Origin: JABMQB01 sp964575025
Lineage (GTDB): Bacteria > Bacteroidota > Bacteroidia > Bacteroidales > Prolixibacteraceae
NCBI GenBank assembly: GCA_964575025.1
Contig: CAZNPV010000011.1
Coordinates: 1-64,000, forward strand
DNA length: 64,000 nucleotides
Direction of reading: 5' to 3'
Within the stretch, counting starts at the first letter, position 1. Every line of letters starts with the position of its first letter. Below the pieces are notes generated by a model. It made no database searches, had not been told where the DNA came from, and worked only from the letters and a program-made list of their open reading frames with translations. This document shows positions 42,348-52,396 of the stretch, in pieces. The position numbers and the translations under genes are program-made.

Positions 42348-44768
42348 ATGTTTAAAAACATCGTAAAAAACAGCTTTCGTACCTTTAAAAAAGAAAAGGG
42401 GTATGTAAGTATTAATATTCTTGGGTTATCCATAGGCATTGCCTGCAGTCTGGTTATTTTCCTTTTTGTCCTGCATCAGCTAAGTTATGATACGTATCAC
42501 GAGAAAAAGGACCGGATTTTCCGGGTATTGCTGGATGGCAAGATCGGGGATCAGGAGATTTATGCCTGTTGGACGGCGTCGGTCATCGGCCCGACGATGG
42601 CAGCTGATTTTCCGGAGGTCGAGTCATTCTGCCGGTTAAATAAATTCGGAGAAACCATCGTAAAGAACGGCGACCGGAATTTTATTATCAGCGATTTTGG
42701 AGAAGCCGATTCCTCTTTCTTCGACCTCTTTTCTATTCCGTTGCTAAAGGGAGATCGCAAGAATGTTTTGAACACACCTCATACGATGGTTCTTTCTGAA
42801 TCAACAGCAAGGAAGATTTTCGGGAATGAAGATCCCATCAACAAGTTTTTAAAAGTCAATACACAGGATGAGCCCTACCGGATTACAGGAGTTATGGCTG
42901 ATTTTCCGGAAAACACGCATATCAATATCGATGTTTTCACTTCTTTTATGACCAATCCAAGGGCCAATAATCCGGAATGGCTGAGCAACAGTTTTAGCAC
43001 CTATATTCTTTTAAAACCCAATACGTCGGTTGCCAATGTGGAGGCAAAATTTCCGGAAATGGTTTTAAAATATGTGGGGCCGCGGGTACAGGACCTGTTT
43101 GGGGTTTCAGCGGAAGAATTTTTATCACAAGGAAACCGGTATGATTTTCATCTTCAGCCAATAACAAAAATACACATCGATCCTACGGTTGAACACGATG
43201 CCAAACCTGCATCGGATCCTAAATACCTCATCATTTTCGGAACCATTGCCATACTGATCATTGTGATTGCGTCGATTAATTTTATGAATCTGGCAACAGC
43301 CCAGGCAACAAAACGCGCAAAAGAAGTGGGTGTTAAAAAAGTAAATGGATCATCACAATGGGCATTGGTTTCCCAATTCTTAGCCGATTCAACGATTCTT
43401 TCGCTGTTGGCATTGGTTGTGGCTGTTGTGATTGTGTTGGTTACCCTTCCGTATTTTAATAATCTGCTGGATGTCAAAATGGAGTTTGGGCTTTTCCGTT
43501 ATTGGTATTATTGGCCTGGGTTGATAGCATTTGCCTTTGTTGTGGGGATTTTTGCAGGGGCCTATCCGGCTTTTTACCTCTCTTCATTCAGTCCTGCCAC
43601 AGTCCTGCGGGGAAAAGTCAGAGAAGGCTTTAAAAACGGCAGGTTAAGGAGCATTCTTGTTTCGGTGCAATTCCTGATCTCCATTGTGCTGATTATCGGT
43701 ACCATCATAATGTACAGGCAGCTAACCTATATGGTGAATAAAGACATGGGTTTTGATAAAGACCGGTTGATGGTGGTTGAGCAGGCCGGATCGATAGGGG
43801 ATCAGGTACATGCGTTTAAAGAAGAATTGCTCCGGCTCCCGGGAGTGGCGAGTGTTTCTGTATCAACGGCTGTACCCGGACGGAACAATAACCTGAATGC
43901 GTACATGCTGGAAGGACGAAATGCGGAAACTTTCCTGCTTCAGTCAAACTGGGTGGATTACGATTATCTGGAGACCTTTGGATTGAAACTGGAACAGGGA
44001 CGTTTCTTTAACCGGGAGTATGGCTCTGACCAACAGGCTTGTGTCGTCAATCAAAAAACAATGGAGGAGTTCGGGCTAACCAGTATGGATTCTTCGCGGT
44101 TTATGATCATCCATGACAATGGAGAGATTACGTATCTTCCCATTTTAGGCGTCAGCAATAATTTTCACTTCAGGTCGCTCCATAACCGGATCACTCCCTA
44201 TATCATGCGGTTTAAATCCGAAGGGATGCATTTCGGGTATGTAACCGTTAAATTTGCTTCGGAAGCTTCTGCTCAAACGATCCGTCAGATTGAGGATAAC
44301 TGGAAACGCTTTGCATCCAACAATCCGCTTCAGTATTACTTCATGGATAATGACATTATGCAGATGTATAAGAATGAGAGGCAGAATGCACAGTTGTCGG
44401 TGTTGTTTGCGATTCTGGGAATTTTCATTGCCGCACTGGGTCTTTTTGGATTAACTTCGTTTACCATCGAACAAAGAACCAAAGAAGTGGGTGTCAGGAA
44501 AGCCCTGGGTGCTTCTGCCCCGGGTATCTTCTACCTGATTTCTAAGGAGATCATTCTCCTGGTTTGCATTGCAACCGTGATTGCCTGGCCCCTGATCTTT
44601 TTCGTTGCCCAAAACTGGCTGCAGAATTATCATTACCGGATCAACCTGAGTGTTTATGAATTTGTCTTTGGCTTTGGGGCAGCTATTTCAGTGGCCCTGG
44701 CAACCATCAGCTACCAGACCCTGAAAACAACCAGGATCAATCCGGCCGATACGTTGCGGTATGAATAA
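42348..44768 (+). CDS. FtsX/MacB-like ABC transporter permease
   Basis: An 806-residue permease with two FtsX modules. The N-terminal transmembrane helix (about 20-42) is followed by a MacB-type periplasmic domain (about 45-280), three helices near 290-420 (IIFGTIAILIIVIASINFMNLA), a second periplasmic domain, and a final helix group with SVLFAILGIFIAALGLFGLTSF and TKEVGVRKALGAS. Bacteroidota have many such unpaired permeases; a partner ATPase is not adjacent. They are involved in export of small molecules or lipoproteins, or in stress sensing. The substrate is unknown. Confidence 0.85.
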   Translation: MFKNIVKNSFRTFKKEKGYVSINILGLSIGIACSLVIFLFVLHQLSYDTYHEKKDRIFRVLLDGKIGDQEIYACWTASVIGPTMAADFPEVESFCRLNKFGETIVKNGDRNFIISDFGEADSSFFDLFSIPLLKGDRKNVLNTPHTMVLSESTARKIFGNEDPINKFLKVNTQDEPYRITGVMADFPENTHINIDVFTSFMTNPRANNPEWLSNSFSTYILLKPNTSVANVEAKFPEMVLKYVGPRVQDLFGVSAEEFLSQGNRYDFHLQPITKIHIDPTVEHDAKPASDPKYLIIFGTIAILIIVIASINFMNLATAQATKRAKEVGVKKVNGSSQWALVSQFLADSTILSLLALVVAVVIVLVTLPYFNNLLDVKMEFGLFRYWYYWPGLIAFAFVVGIFAGAYPAFYLSSFSPATVLRGKVREGFKNGRLRSILVSVQFLISIVLIIGTIIMYRQLTYMVNKDMGFDKDRLMVVEQAGSIGDQVHAFKEELLRLPGVASVSVSTAVPGRNNNLNAYMLEGRNAETFLLQSNWVDYDYLETFGLKLEQGRFFNREYGSDQQACVVNQKTMEEFGLTSMDSSRFMIIHDNGEITYLPILGVSNNFHFRSLHNRITPYIMRFKSEGMHFGYVTVKFASEASAQTIRQIEDNWKRFASNNPLQYYFMDNDIMQMYKNERQNAQLSVLFAILGIFIAALGLFGLTSFTIEQRTKEVGVRKALGASAPGIFYLISKEIILLVCIATVIAWPLIFFVAQNWLQNYHYRINLSVYEFVFGFGAAISVALATISYQTLKTTRINPADTLRYE

Positions 44769-44801
44769 GGTCCGGACCTCTGAAAACAAAGGAGATAAAC
44801 C

Positions 44802-44999
44802 TCAGGATTGATCCCATTTCACCATGCCGTTGGCAATCATCTCCTGAAGTTGCTGAAGGTGAATTCGTTCAAAATGGTCAATATGCGCATCTTCCATGGC
44901 AATATGCAGGATCTCCTCATATTCTTCATGGGTGATCTTATGATTTTCAATCGCTTTTTCAATTCTCTCTCTCAGACGCCCGGAACTTTCACTGATCAT
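44802..44999 (-). CDS. Small acidic helical protein, uncharacterised
   Basis: A 65-residue protein predicted to be almost entirely helical (LRERIEKAIENHKITHEEYE, then IAMEDAHIDHFERIHLQQLQ). The pattern resembles small cytoplasmic proteins with EF-hand-like or TerB-like spacing that are common in Bacteroidota. Coding character is good (helical periodicity, regular codons), with a purine-rich region before the ATG. I cannot assign a role. It is convergent with the permease gene. Confidence 0.5.
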   Translation of the reverse strand: MISESSGRLRERIEKAIENHKITHEEYEEILHIAMEDAHIDHFERIHLQQLQEMIANGMVKWDQS

Positions 45000-45164
45000 T
45001 TTACTTCTTGTTAAATCAGGAACGAAAATAATACAAAAACATGAGTTTCGCTTATTTTCTATGAAAATAAAGAATACACCATCAAAGAAGGTGGGGTTCT
45101 ATTTAATCCATAGAATTATGAAACCCAATACAATAATTTATAAACCTTTTGGTCCGAAGTCCGA

Positions 45165-45447
45165 AATGTTTTTTCTTTTGGACTTCCGTCTTCGGTCTCC
45201 CATCTTCCGTCTTCGGTCTCCCATCTTCCGTCTTCGGTCTCCGGACTTTCGTCTTCCGTCTTCGGTCTCCGGACTTCCGTCTCCCGACTTCCGTCTTCCG
45301 TCTCCCGACTTCCGTCTTCGGTCTCCGGACTTCCGTCTTCGGACTTCCATCTTCCGTCTCCGGACTTCCGTCTTCGGTCTTCGGACTTCCGACTTCCGTC
45401 TTCCGACTCCCGTCTTCGGTCTCCGGACTTCCGACTTCCGTCTAACG
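45165..45447. repeat. Heptanucleotide tandem repeat tract, right copy (opposite orientation)
   Basis: About 280 bp of degenerate heptamers, mainly CTTCGGT, CTTCCGT, CTCCGGA and CTTCCGA, i.e. the complement of the left tract at 40355-40479. The two tracts are inverted relative to each other and enclose 4.7 kb with the oxidoreductase, the permease and the small protein. Long open frames across it on both strands are by-products of the repeat. Confidence 0.9.
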
Positions 45448-45571
45448 ACACCATTCATATACAAGCAAAGCAAAAAATACAATCCCACGCCCATAGGACA
45501 TGGATTTCTATAATATATTAAACTATTTGCAGGATCTTCATTCTAAGAATTAATATTTGCTTATTAAACCT

Positions 45572-47989
45572 ATGAAGAAACTTGCCTTCTCTTATCTCTT
45601 TGTTAGCATCTTCTGTTGGCTTTCCGGGCAGGATCCCGGGGCCTGGGCCGAGTCAAAAAAGCCGGTTTTATATGAGAAGGTTTACCTTCACATCGACCGG
45701 GAGCTGTATTCCTGTGGTGATACCATCTGGTTTAAAGCGTACCACGTCAGTGGAATGACCCATAAATTGTTCAGGGGCTATAAAAATCTTTATGTACAGT
45801 TGGTTTCGCCCGAAGGGAAGGTTGTTGCCAGCCGGTTGGTATTATGCATTAACGGAGAATCCTTTGGAGATATAGCCATACCGGATACGCTCAGGGATGC
45901 GCAATATACCGTAAGGGCTTACACGAAGTACCTGCAGTATTTCGGGGAAGAGAGTTTTTTTCATCAACGGATATGGATTTCGGGTTCCCGGAATTCGTCG
46001 GTTTTCGGTACGGAAGAAAAACAGAAAACAGAAGAAATCGATGTGCTATTTTTCCCGGAAGGGGGAAACCTCATAGCCAATGCAGTGAATCATGTTGCTT
46101 TTAAAGCGATCAGTAAATCAGGGAGAGGAGTTGATGTCAAGGGGCAGATTACGGATGACTCAGGAGAGGTAGTGACCGAATTTAGCACCCGGTTTATGGG
46201 AATGGGGACCTTTGTGTTCATGCCCGCCGAGGGGAAAAAGTATTATGCCAGCATTGAAAATGATCCCGCGTTTCGTTATCCGTTCATTGCCGAAGACCAT
46301 GGCATTGCTCTTCACTGCCGTGATGCCGGCAATGAGGTGTTGATTTCTTTCTCCCGGAATTTCTATCAGAAGAACATCAGCTCGTTCTATCTTGTGGCTT
46401 CACACAAAGGCGTTGTGCTTTTCTATCAGGTGATTGAGATGGATCGGTTCAGTCAGGGGTTCACGCTTCCGAAAAATCTTTTTCCCCGCGGAATTTCCAA
46501 GATATCCCTGCTTGATCCGGATTTCCAAATGGTTGCTGAACGCCTTGTTTTTATGGATGATCTTACCGAACCGCTGGAATTTGATTTGAATAAGGATGAA
46601 TTTAGAACCCGCGAAAAAGTAGAGCTTTCGGTAAAAACAAAGCTGGATAAGGGGGATACCCTTCAATCCACGCTGTCGGTGTCGGTTGTGAATGAGAGTT
46701 ACCTGAGTTCAGACGGGAACAACCTGACGATGGAAAGTTTTCTGTTGATTGATTCAGACTTGAAAGGACCCATAGAATCGCCTGCCCGGTATTTTACCGA
46801 TGAGGAGTACATCACTTCTCAGGAAAAACTGGATCTGCTGATGATGGTCCAGGGCTGGCGCAGCTATTACTGGGATGATATCGCCATACGGGCACCGGAA
46901 GACAGAGCAGACTGGGCCGATGCCGGATTGACCCTAGAAGGATCTGTAAAACGCTTGTTTCGTGATAAACCGGTCGTTGGAGGAAAAATAGTCCTTGGCC
47001 CTTTTTCCCGGAATTTGCTGTTTGAGGAAACCAAAACCGATAAAAACGGAAGGTTTAAATTTGACCGTCTCTTTCTGCGGGATTGCGCTGAGATTATGAT
47101 CAATTCCAAAAATGAACGCAACCGGGCAAATACGGAGATCATCCCCGATCCGTTATTTGCTCCTGATTCGGTAGCCCCGGCGGATTCCCTGAACAAAATA
47201 CTTCCTGATATTGACGTTCCCCTGAAATTCAATCGGGAAAACTACGACCGGCAAAGGACCGAGAGGGAATTTAATCCGGAGGAAGGGAATATCCTGCTGG
47301 AGGAAGTAGATGTATACGGACGGAAACCGGAAAAGGATGACGGCCATTACAGGCTCTATGCCGAGGCGGATAACACTTTGACTATCAATGAGGATGACTA
47401 TTTCTATGACGATATTTTTGATTACCTGACAGGAAGGGTCGGGGGGGTCGTTGTTACCGGACAGGAAATATCGATCCGGGGAGGGGGCCAACCCCTTTTC
47501 TTACTGGATGGTGTGATTGTGGAAAGTGCTTTCATGGACATGATTTATAACATCAACATGCGGGATATCGATAAGATTGAAGTATTAAAAAGCATGGCTT
47601 CCGCGTCTGTGTATGGTTCAAGGGGAGGCGACGGGGTAGTTGCAATCTATACCCGCCATGGGGATAATACTTCCGAATATGAACGCTATGTGAAAGGCCG
47701 GATCGTTTTGCAGGTTAACGGTTTTCAGCGGCCCAATGCGTTCTATTCACCAACGTATACCCTGGAAAATATGGATAGCGAAAAACCAGATAAACGGCCT
47801 ACGCTATACTGGAATCCTTTGATGGAGGTTTCAGAAGGAACGGCTGAAACACAATTCTTCACCGGGGATAACCTGGCGTATTACCGGATCTTCGTTGAAG
47901 GAATCAGCAAAAACGGAAAAATCTGCTCCGGAGAAAAACGGATTAGTGTTACTCAATTCCGTTCGGAACAGACTGATTTGCAAAAGTAA
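45572..47989 (+). CDS. Exported MG2-domain protein with TonB plug-like C-terminal region
   Basis: I start at ATG 45572, where a signal peptide begins (MKKLAFSYLFVSIFCWLSGQ). The 805-residue product has an alpha-2-macroglobulin MG2-like domain early (EKVYLHIDRELYSCGDTIWF is typical), further beta-domains, a carboxypeptidase-like region (about 440-520) and a TonB-receptor plug-like domain (about 600-710, with IRGGGQPLFLLDGVIVE and IEVLKSMASASVYGSRGGDG). Proteins of this design are common in Bacteroidota and probably work at the outer membrane with transport or secretion machinery, but the role is not established. There is no beta-barrel, so it is not itself a receptor. Confidence 0.8.
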   Translation: MKKLAFSYLFVSIFCWLSGQDPGAWAESKKPVLYEKVYLHIDRELYSCGDTIWFKAYHVSGMTHKLFRGYKNLYVQLVSPEGKVVASRLVLCINGESFGDIAIPDTLRDAQYTVRAYTKYLQYFGEESFFHQRIWISGSRNSSVFGTEEKQKTEEIDVLFFPEGGNLIANAVNHVAFKAISKSGRGVDVKGQITDDSGEVVTEFSTRFMGMGTFVFMPAEGKKYYASIENDPAFRYPFIAEDHGIALHCRDAGNEVLISFSRNFYQKNISSFYLVASHKGVVLFYQVIEMDRFSQGFTLPKNLFPRGISKISLLDPDFQMVAERLVFMDDLTEPLEFDLNKDEFRTREKVELSVKTKLDKGDTLQSTLSVSVVNESYLSSDGNNLTMESFLLIDSDLKGPIESPARYFTDEEYITSQEKLDLLMMVQGWRSYYWDDIAIRAPEDRADWADAGLTLEGSVKRLFRDKPVVGGKIVLGPFSRNLLFEETKTDKNGRFKFDRLFLRDCAEIMINSKNERNRANTEIIPDPLFAPDSVAPADSLNKILPDIDVPLKFNRENYDRQRTEREFNPEEGNILLEEVDVYGRKPEKDDGHYRLYAEADNTLTINEDDYFYDDIFDYLTGRVGGVVVTGQEISIRGGGQPLFLLDGVIVESAFMDMIYNINMRDIDKIEVLKSMASASVYGSRGGDGVVAIYTRHGDNTSEYERYVKGRIVLQVNGFQRPNAFYSPTYTLENMDSEKPDKRPTLYWNPLMEVSEGTAETQFFTGDNLAYYRIFVEGISKNGKICSGEKRISVTQFRSEQTDLQK

Positions 47990-47990
47990 G

Positions 47991-48016
47991 AAAGGCGTCT
48001 CCTGAGAAAACGCCTT
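47991..48016. terminator. Bidirectional hairpin terminator
   Basis: AAAGGCGT, an 8-10 base loop and ACGCCTTT form an 8-bp stem between the convergent MG2-domain gene and gcvH. It can serve both strands. Confidence 0.65.
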
Positions 48017-48022
48017 TGGGTA

Positions 48023-48403
48023 TTAAGCCTCCAGCATTTTTTTGTATGCTTCGGGTGTAAGCAACTCATCCAGTTCAGCGGGATTGCTCATTTTTACTTT
48101 AACCATCCAGCCTTTCCCAAATGGGTCTTTATTGATCAGTTCAGGCTCCTCAGCCAGTATTTCATTTATTTCAATCACTTTGCCACTTACCGGCATAAAA
48201 AGGTCAGAAACAGTTTTTACAGCTTCCACAGTCCCGAATGTTTCTCCCTTGTCAAGGGTCTCTCCTTCGGTTTCAAGTTCTATAAAAACCACATCCCCCA
48301 GTTCGCCCTGAGCAAAGTCTGTAATTCCTACCGTGACAACATTGCCTTCTACACTGGCCCATTCATGGTCTTCAGTATACTTCAGGTTATTCGGAATATT
48401 CAT
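48023..48403 (-). CDS. gcvH: Glycine cleavage system H protein
   Basis: A 126-residue lipoyl carrier protein. The lipoylation Lys63 lies in TVEAVKTVSDLFMPVSG, the typical H-protein motif, and the ends (YTEDHEW at the N-terminus, GWMVKVKMSNPAELDELL at the C-terminus) match the family over its full length. It shuttles the aminomethyl group between the P, T and L proteins; those genes are not in this window. Confidence 0.96.
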   Translation of the reverse strand: MNIPNNLKYTEDHEWASVEGNVVTVGITDFAQGELGDVVFIELETEGETLDKGETFGTVEAVKTVSDLFMPVSGKVIEINEILAEEPELINKDPFGKGWMVKVKMSNPAELDELLTPEAYKKMLEA

Positions 48404-48628
48404 TCTTTTAAATTTTTATTTATTAAGGTAACTCATGAAACCTGCCCGGATTCCGATGGCTATCGGGACGGGGCTTGTTTCACATGGATTTAATTTTCAG
48501 ATTTGACTCAAATGTAACAGATTTTTCTGTAACTAACCCCGATATTCATCATGGATTTGAAGGAAGCACCCGGTAATTTTTCTTATTTATGGGTTTCATT
48601 TCGTATTATTGCAGAAATTTGAAAATGG

Positions 48629-49051
48629 ATGTTTAGCAGGAATGTGAAATCCGTAGAGGAGCTTCCGGGTGTTGCGGAAGAACTCATCCGTACCTTCCGT
48701 GAACAGAGGATCTTTGCCTTTAGCGGGGAACTGGGTGCCGGAAAAACTACCTTTATCAAGGCCCTATGTAAAGTGATTGGTTCGCAGGATTATGTTACCA
48801 GCCCAAGCTTTGCCCTTGTGAATGAGTATAGCAGCAGAAACCGCTCTCCCGTTTTTCATTTTGATTTTTACCGGATAAAAAAGATAGAAGAAGTTTTTGA
48901 TATAGGTTTTGAAGAATATATCTACAGCGGACATTACTGTTTTATTGAATGGCCGGAAATTGTTGAATCGCTGTTACCCGGGAACATCGTACAGGTGTCT
49001 GTTGAGGCTGACAGGCAGGGTATGCGGACGATTTCTGCAGCCATAAGATGA
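48629..49051 (+). CDS. tsaE: tRNA threonylcarbamoyladenosine biosynthesis protein TsaE
   Basis: A 140-residue P-loop ATPase. Walker A is GELGAGKTT at 33-41, TSPSFALVNEY forms the switch-like region, and HFDFYRI plus IEWPEIVESLLP are the other family motifs. TsaE works with TsaB and TsaD to make t6A37 in tRNAs that read ANN codons. Confidence 0.93.
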   Translation: MFSRNVKSVEELPGVAEELIRTFREQRIFAFSGELGAGKTTFIKALCKVIGSQDYVTSPSFALVNEYSSRNRSPVFHFDFYRIKKIEEVFDIGFEEYIYSGHYCFIEWPEIVESLLPGNIVQVSVEADRQGMRTISAAIR

Positions 49052-49087
49052 AGCCGTTCCGAAAGAGCTTCGCAGGAGCGGCATTAT

Positions 49088-51022
49088 TTATTTTTTGTTG
49101 AACCATACATTCATCTCTCCCGGTTGGCGGTGGCTCCAGGCATAGTACGGGATCAGCGTAATGCCTGAGTCAGAGGTAAGTTTGACGATTCCGTTCAGTT
49201 CATTTACAAAAACGGGTGTAAATGGTTCCTCATCAGCCACAGACAAATCAAGCACTCCTTCCGGATTGTCGGCCTGTTCAGCGCAATACACGACCGGTCC
49301 CCTTTCAACAGCTACTTTACCGGCAATCTCCTTTACATTGGTATGAGGGATGACTTTATGCACTCTCATGGGAAGGACCAGTTCGATCACATCGCCCTGT
49401 TTCCATTTTTTCACCACGGGATAGTACCCGTCAACCCTTTCAGCCTTGTGTTCCTTGCCGTTTACTGTCACCACGATTTCGTCATCATGCGTATGCAGGT
49501 AGGTATACAGGTTCCCCGGGACAGGATGGTTTTGTGCCCATCCGGGAATGCGCAGGTTAAGAGCAAAGCGGAGAGGCTTTGGGGTGTTTATTTCAAACCG
49601 GATGATTCCTTCCCAGGGATAATCTGTAACCTGGTTGATCTGAACACTGTCATGACGGATGACCAGTTTTGATTTCCCGGAGGCGTACAGATTGGCAAAA
49701 ACCTGATCTTCCTTTACGGCGTAGAGGTATCCGGGCACTGCCGGTATAAAGCGGGAAATATTCGAAGGGCAGCAGGAACAGTCGAACCAGGGTTTCCGCG
49801 TGGTTGCTCCCTGATTAAAAGGATCGTGCCCGTCAAATTCAAGGACATTGGGATAGAAAAATGTATTTCCTTCGAGTGAAATTCCCGATAACATGCCATT
49901 GTAAAGGGTTCGTTCCAGGACATCCATGTATTTGCTTTCGCCGGTCATCAGGAACATCCGGTGATTCCAGAAAACATTGGCAATAGCAGCACAGGTCTCA
50001 TTGTAGGCCCGGTTGGGGAGTTCGTAATTATTGCCAAAGGCTTCCCCTTCGTATTTCGCGCCGATGCCTCCTGTAATATATAATTTTTTATACACCACAT
50101 TTTCCCAGATCTTTTTAATGGCTGCCAGGTATTCTTCATCGCCTGTGAGGGCAGCTATATCGGCCATGGCTGAATACATGTATAGTGCCCTGACAGCATG
50201 TCCCACAGCTTCTTCCTGTTCAATCACCGGTTTGTGGTCCTGCCAGTAAGCGCCATTTTCCCACATACTCGGGCTGTTGTAATTCCTGATCGCTGATGTG
50301 CCCCTTTCATCCAGGAAAAACCGGGCCAGGTCAAGGTATTTTTTTTCACCGGTTACGCGGAACAGCTTAACCAATCCCAGTTCAATTTCCTGATGTCCCG
50401 GAGCATCATGCTTTTTCCCGGGGCCATATACCGACTGGATCAGTTTGGCATTTTTTAAGGCAAGTTCCAGAAAGTTTGTTTTGCCAGTGGCCTGGTAATG
50501 TGCCACTGCAGCTTCATACAGATGTCCCACATTGTAAAGCTCATGGCTGTGCATTCTCACTTTCTCCCAGCGTTCCTGTCCTTCATATTCTGTGAGCGAG
50601 TCAGGTTTTATGGTTCGAATGGTATACAAATAGCCGTCCTCTTCCTGGGCAGCGGCTATTTTGAAAATCAGGCTGTCGAGGTAAGCATCCAGCTCCGGGT
50701 CGTACGGTTGCTGAAGAGAATATGCTGCCCCTTCCATAATTTTAAAAACATCCGAATCGTTGTATCTTTTCCCGATATGGGTGCCTTCTTTCAGGCCGCC
50801 TGCCACCTCAAAATTGGCAATCCGGTGGGTTTCCTCACATTTTTGAAAACAGTAGGGAATGGTAACTTCCGTATTGGTTTTTATCCGGCTTGACCAGAAG
50901 GAGTCTGTTAAGGTGATTTGCCTGGGGCTGACCGGCTGAAAAGGATAGTCTGTTGGCTCTGCAGGATGGCAGGATACCATCATTACAAAGCCTGTTGCAG
51001 CAAAAACAGTTGTTCTTCTCAT
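49088..51022 (-). CDS. GH127-type beta-L-arabinofuranosidase (DUF1680)
   Basis: A 644-residue exported protein with a signal peptide that may end in a lipobox (MVSC). The (alpha/alpha)6-barrel and C-terminal beta-domains match DUF1680/GH127. The metal and nucleophile cysteines appear as WFDCSCCPSN with Cys415, Cys417 and Cys418; in the characterised bifidobacterial enzyme a cysteine in this cluster is the nucleophile and others bind zinc. An upstream GIGAKYEGEAFGNNYELPN segment supplies the glutamate region. It would release L-arabinofuranose from arabinan-type or glycoprotein side chains; GH127-related enzymes have varied substrates, so this is an inference. Confidence 0.85.
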   Translation of the reverse strand: MRRTTVFAATGFVMMVSCHPAEPTDYPFQPVSPRQITLTDSFWSSRIKTNTEVTIPYCFQKCEETHRIANFEVAGGLKEGTHIGKRYNDSDVFKIMEGAAYSLQQPYDPELDAYLDSLIFKIAAAQEEDGYLYTIRTIKPDSLTEYEGQERWEKVRMHSHELYNVGHLYEAAVAHYQATGKTNFLELALKNAKLIQSVYGPGKKHDAPGHQEIELGLVKLFRVTGEKKYLDLARFFLDERGTSAIRNYNSPSMWENGAYWQDHKPVIEQEEAVGHAVRALYMYSAMADIAALTGDEEYLAAIKKIWENVVYKKLYITGGIGAKYEGEAFGNNYELPNRAYNETCAAIANVFWNHRMFLMTGESKYMDVLERTLYNGMLSGISLEGNTFFYPNVLEFDGHDPFNQGATTRKPWFDCSCCPSNISRFIPAVPGYLYAVKEDQVFANLYASGKSKLVIRHDSVQINQVTDYPWEGIIRFEINTPKPLRFALNLRIPGWAQNHPVPGNLYTYLHTHDDEIVVTVNGKEHKAERVDGYYPVVKKWKQGDVIELVLPMRVHKVIPHTNVKEIAGKVAVERGPVVYCAEQADNPEGVLDLSVADEEPFTPVFVNELNGIVKLTSDSGITLIPYYAWSHRQPGEMNVWFNKK

Positions 51023-51106
51023 CTGAATATAACGTATTTATAAATGAATCATTCCTTCTTGTGGCTGCTCCTTTGAAATGAATGCTTCAACAATCCGGGA
51101 TTCAGG

Positions 51107-52324
51107 TCAGAAAAGCCGGATAACCTTTTTTAATCCGCTGATGAATAAACGGATATCCTCTTCGGACGTATACATTCCCAGAGAAGCTCTCACGGTACCC
51201 GGAATGTTAAAATGTTCCATAACAGGATCGGCACAATGATGTCCGGTACGGACAGCAATTCCCATTTTATCAAGCATCATACCCAGGTCATACGGATGAA
51301 CCGATTCATGGTTAAAAGAGATTACGCCTGCTTTATGGTTCGTTTCACCATAAATTTTTATGCCTTTGATTTTTCTGAGGTCTGATTCAGCCTGGTTCAG
51401 TAGCATTTTTTCCCATTCATGAATGTTTTCCATCCCTATATCTTCAAGAAGTTTCAGGGTTTCCCCAAAGGCAATCACACTGGTTATATTGGGCGTTCCT
51501 GCTTCAAATTTAAAAGGTAATTCATTGAAGGTAGTTCCTGAAAATGACACTTCAGAGATCATCTCTCCGCCACCCTGGTAAGGAGGTATTTTTTCAAGCC
51601 ACTTTTTTTTCCCGTACAAAATGCCCACCCCGTTGGGGCCGTAAGCTTTATGAGCTGAGAAAGCGTAAAAATCGGCATCCAGGTCCTGAACATCCACCCC
51701 CAGATGCTGGAACCCCTGGGCTCCATCCACAAATACAACGACATTCTTTTCATGTGCCCTGGAAATAATCTCTTTCAGGGGATTGATTGTTCCGAGAACA
51801 TTTGAAACATGAGTGATTGCAAGGATTTTGGTCCTGTCGGTTAAAAGCTCATCCAGCTTTTCGATGTGCAATTCTCCTTTCCCGTTGAAAGGCAACATTC
51901 TGATCCATGCGTTTTTTCTTTTGGCGAGCATTTGCCAGGGCACGATATTGGAGTGGTGTTCCATTTCGGAGACGATCATTTCATCCCCTTCGGAAATAAA
52001 CTGTTCCCCGAATGAAAATGCGACGAGGTTGACACTTTCGGTTGTGCCTTTGGTAAAGATCACTTCCTCGCGTGAAGGGGCATTGATCCAATTTTTTACA
52101 CGGGTTCTGACTGCTTCAAAATCCTCGGTGGTTTTGTCGGCCATATAGTGAGCGGCACGGTGTATATTTCCATAATACAAGGTATGCAGGCGCTGTTCAG
52201 CTTCCAGGACCTGAACGGGTTTTTGTGTACTTGCAGCACTATCCAGGTAAACCAGTGGGTTAGAATATACCTGCTGGTTCAGTACAGGGAAAAAGGTGCG
52301 TATTCTAGCTATTTCGTAAGACAT
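51107..52324 (-). CDS. sufS: Cysteine desulfurase SufS
   Basis: A 405-residue PLP enzyme that moves sulfur from cysteine to the Fe-S assembly machinery. PLP-binding Lys226 lies in SAHKAYGPNG, a His-based MEHHSN pocket at about 121-126, and the group II active-site loop RTGHHCADP with its Cys near the C-terminus. It is the last gene of the sufB-C-D-S operon, 72 bp after sufD. A sulfur-acceptor protein (SufE or SufU) is not in this window. Confidence 0.94.
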   Translation of the reverse strand: MSYEIARIRTFFPVLNQQVYSNPLVYLDSAASTQKPVQVLEAEQRLHTLYYGNIHRAAHYMADKTTEDFEAVRTRVKNWINAPSREEVIFTKGTTESVNLVAFSFGEQFISEGDEMIVSEMEHHSNIVPWQMLAKRKNAWIRMLPFNGKGELHIEKLDELLTDRTKILAITHVSNVLGTINPLKEIISRAHEKNVVVFVDGAQGFQHLGVDVQDLDADFYAFSAHKAYGPNGVGILYGKKKWLEKIPPYQGGGEMISEVSFSGTTFNELPFKFEAGTPNITSVIAFGETLKLLEDIGMENIHEWEKMLLNQAESDLRKIKGIKIYGETNHKAGVISFNHESVHPYDLGMMLDKMGIAVRTGHHCADPVMEHFNIPGTVRASLGMYTSEEDIRLFISGLKKVIRLF

Positions 52325-52396
52325 TTGTTTCGTTTTTTCTGGCCCGCATAAATGTTAAAAAAAACCTTCAACAAGATAGTGTATACAGGTCAGGAT

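Noticed and set aside
40355..45447. Possible CRISPR array at the repeat tracts
   Set aside because: The unit is only seven bases with no unique spacers; no cas genes are nearby.
45061..45513. Long open frames on both strands through a repeat-rich region
   Set aside because: They are translations of a degenerate heptamer tract, low in complexity (FRLRSP, RRKSGD patterns) and open in several frames at once; no real gene features.
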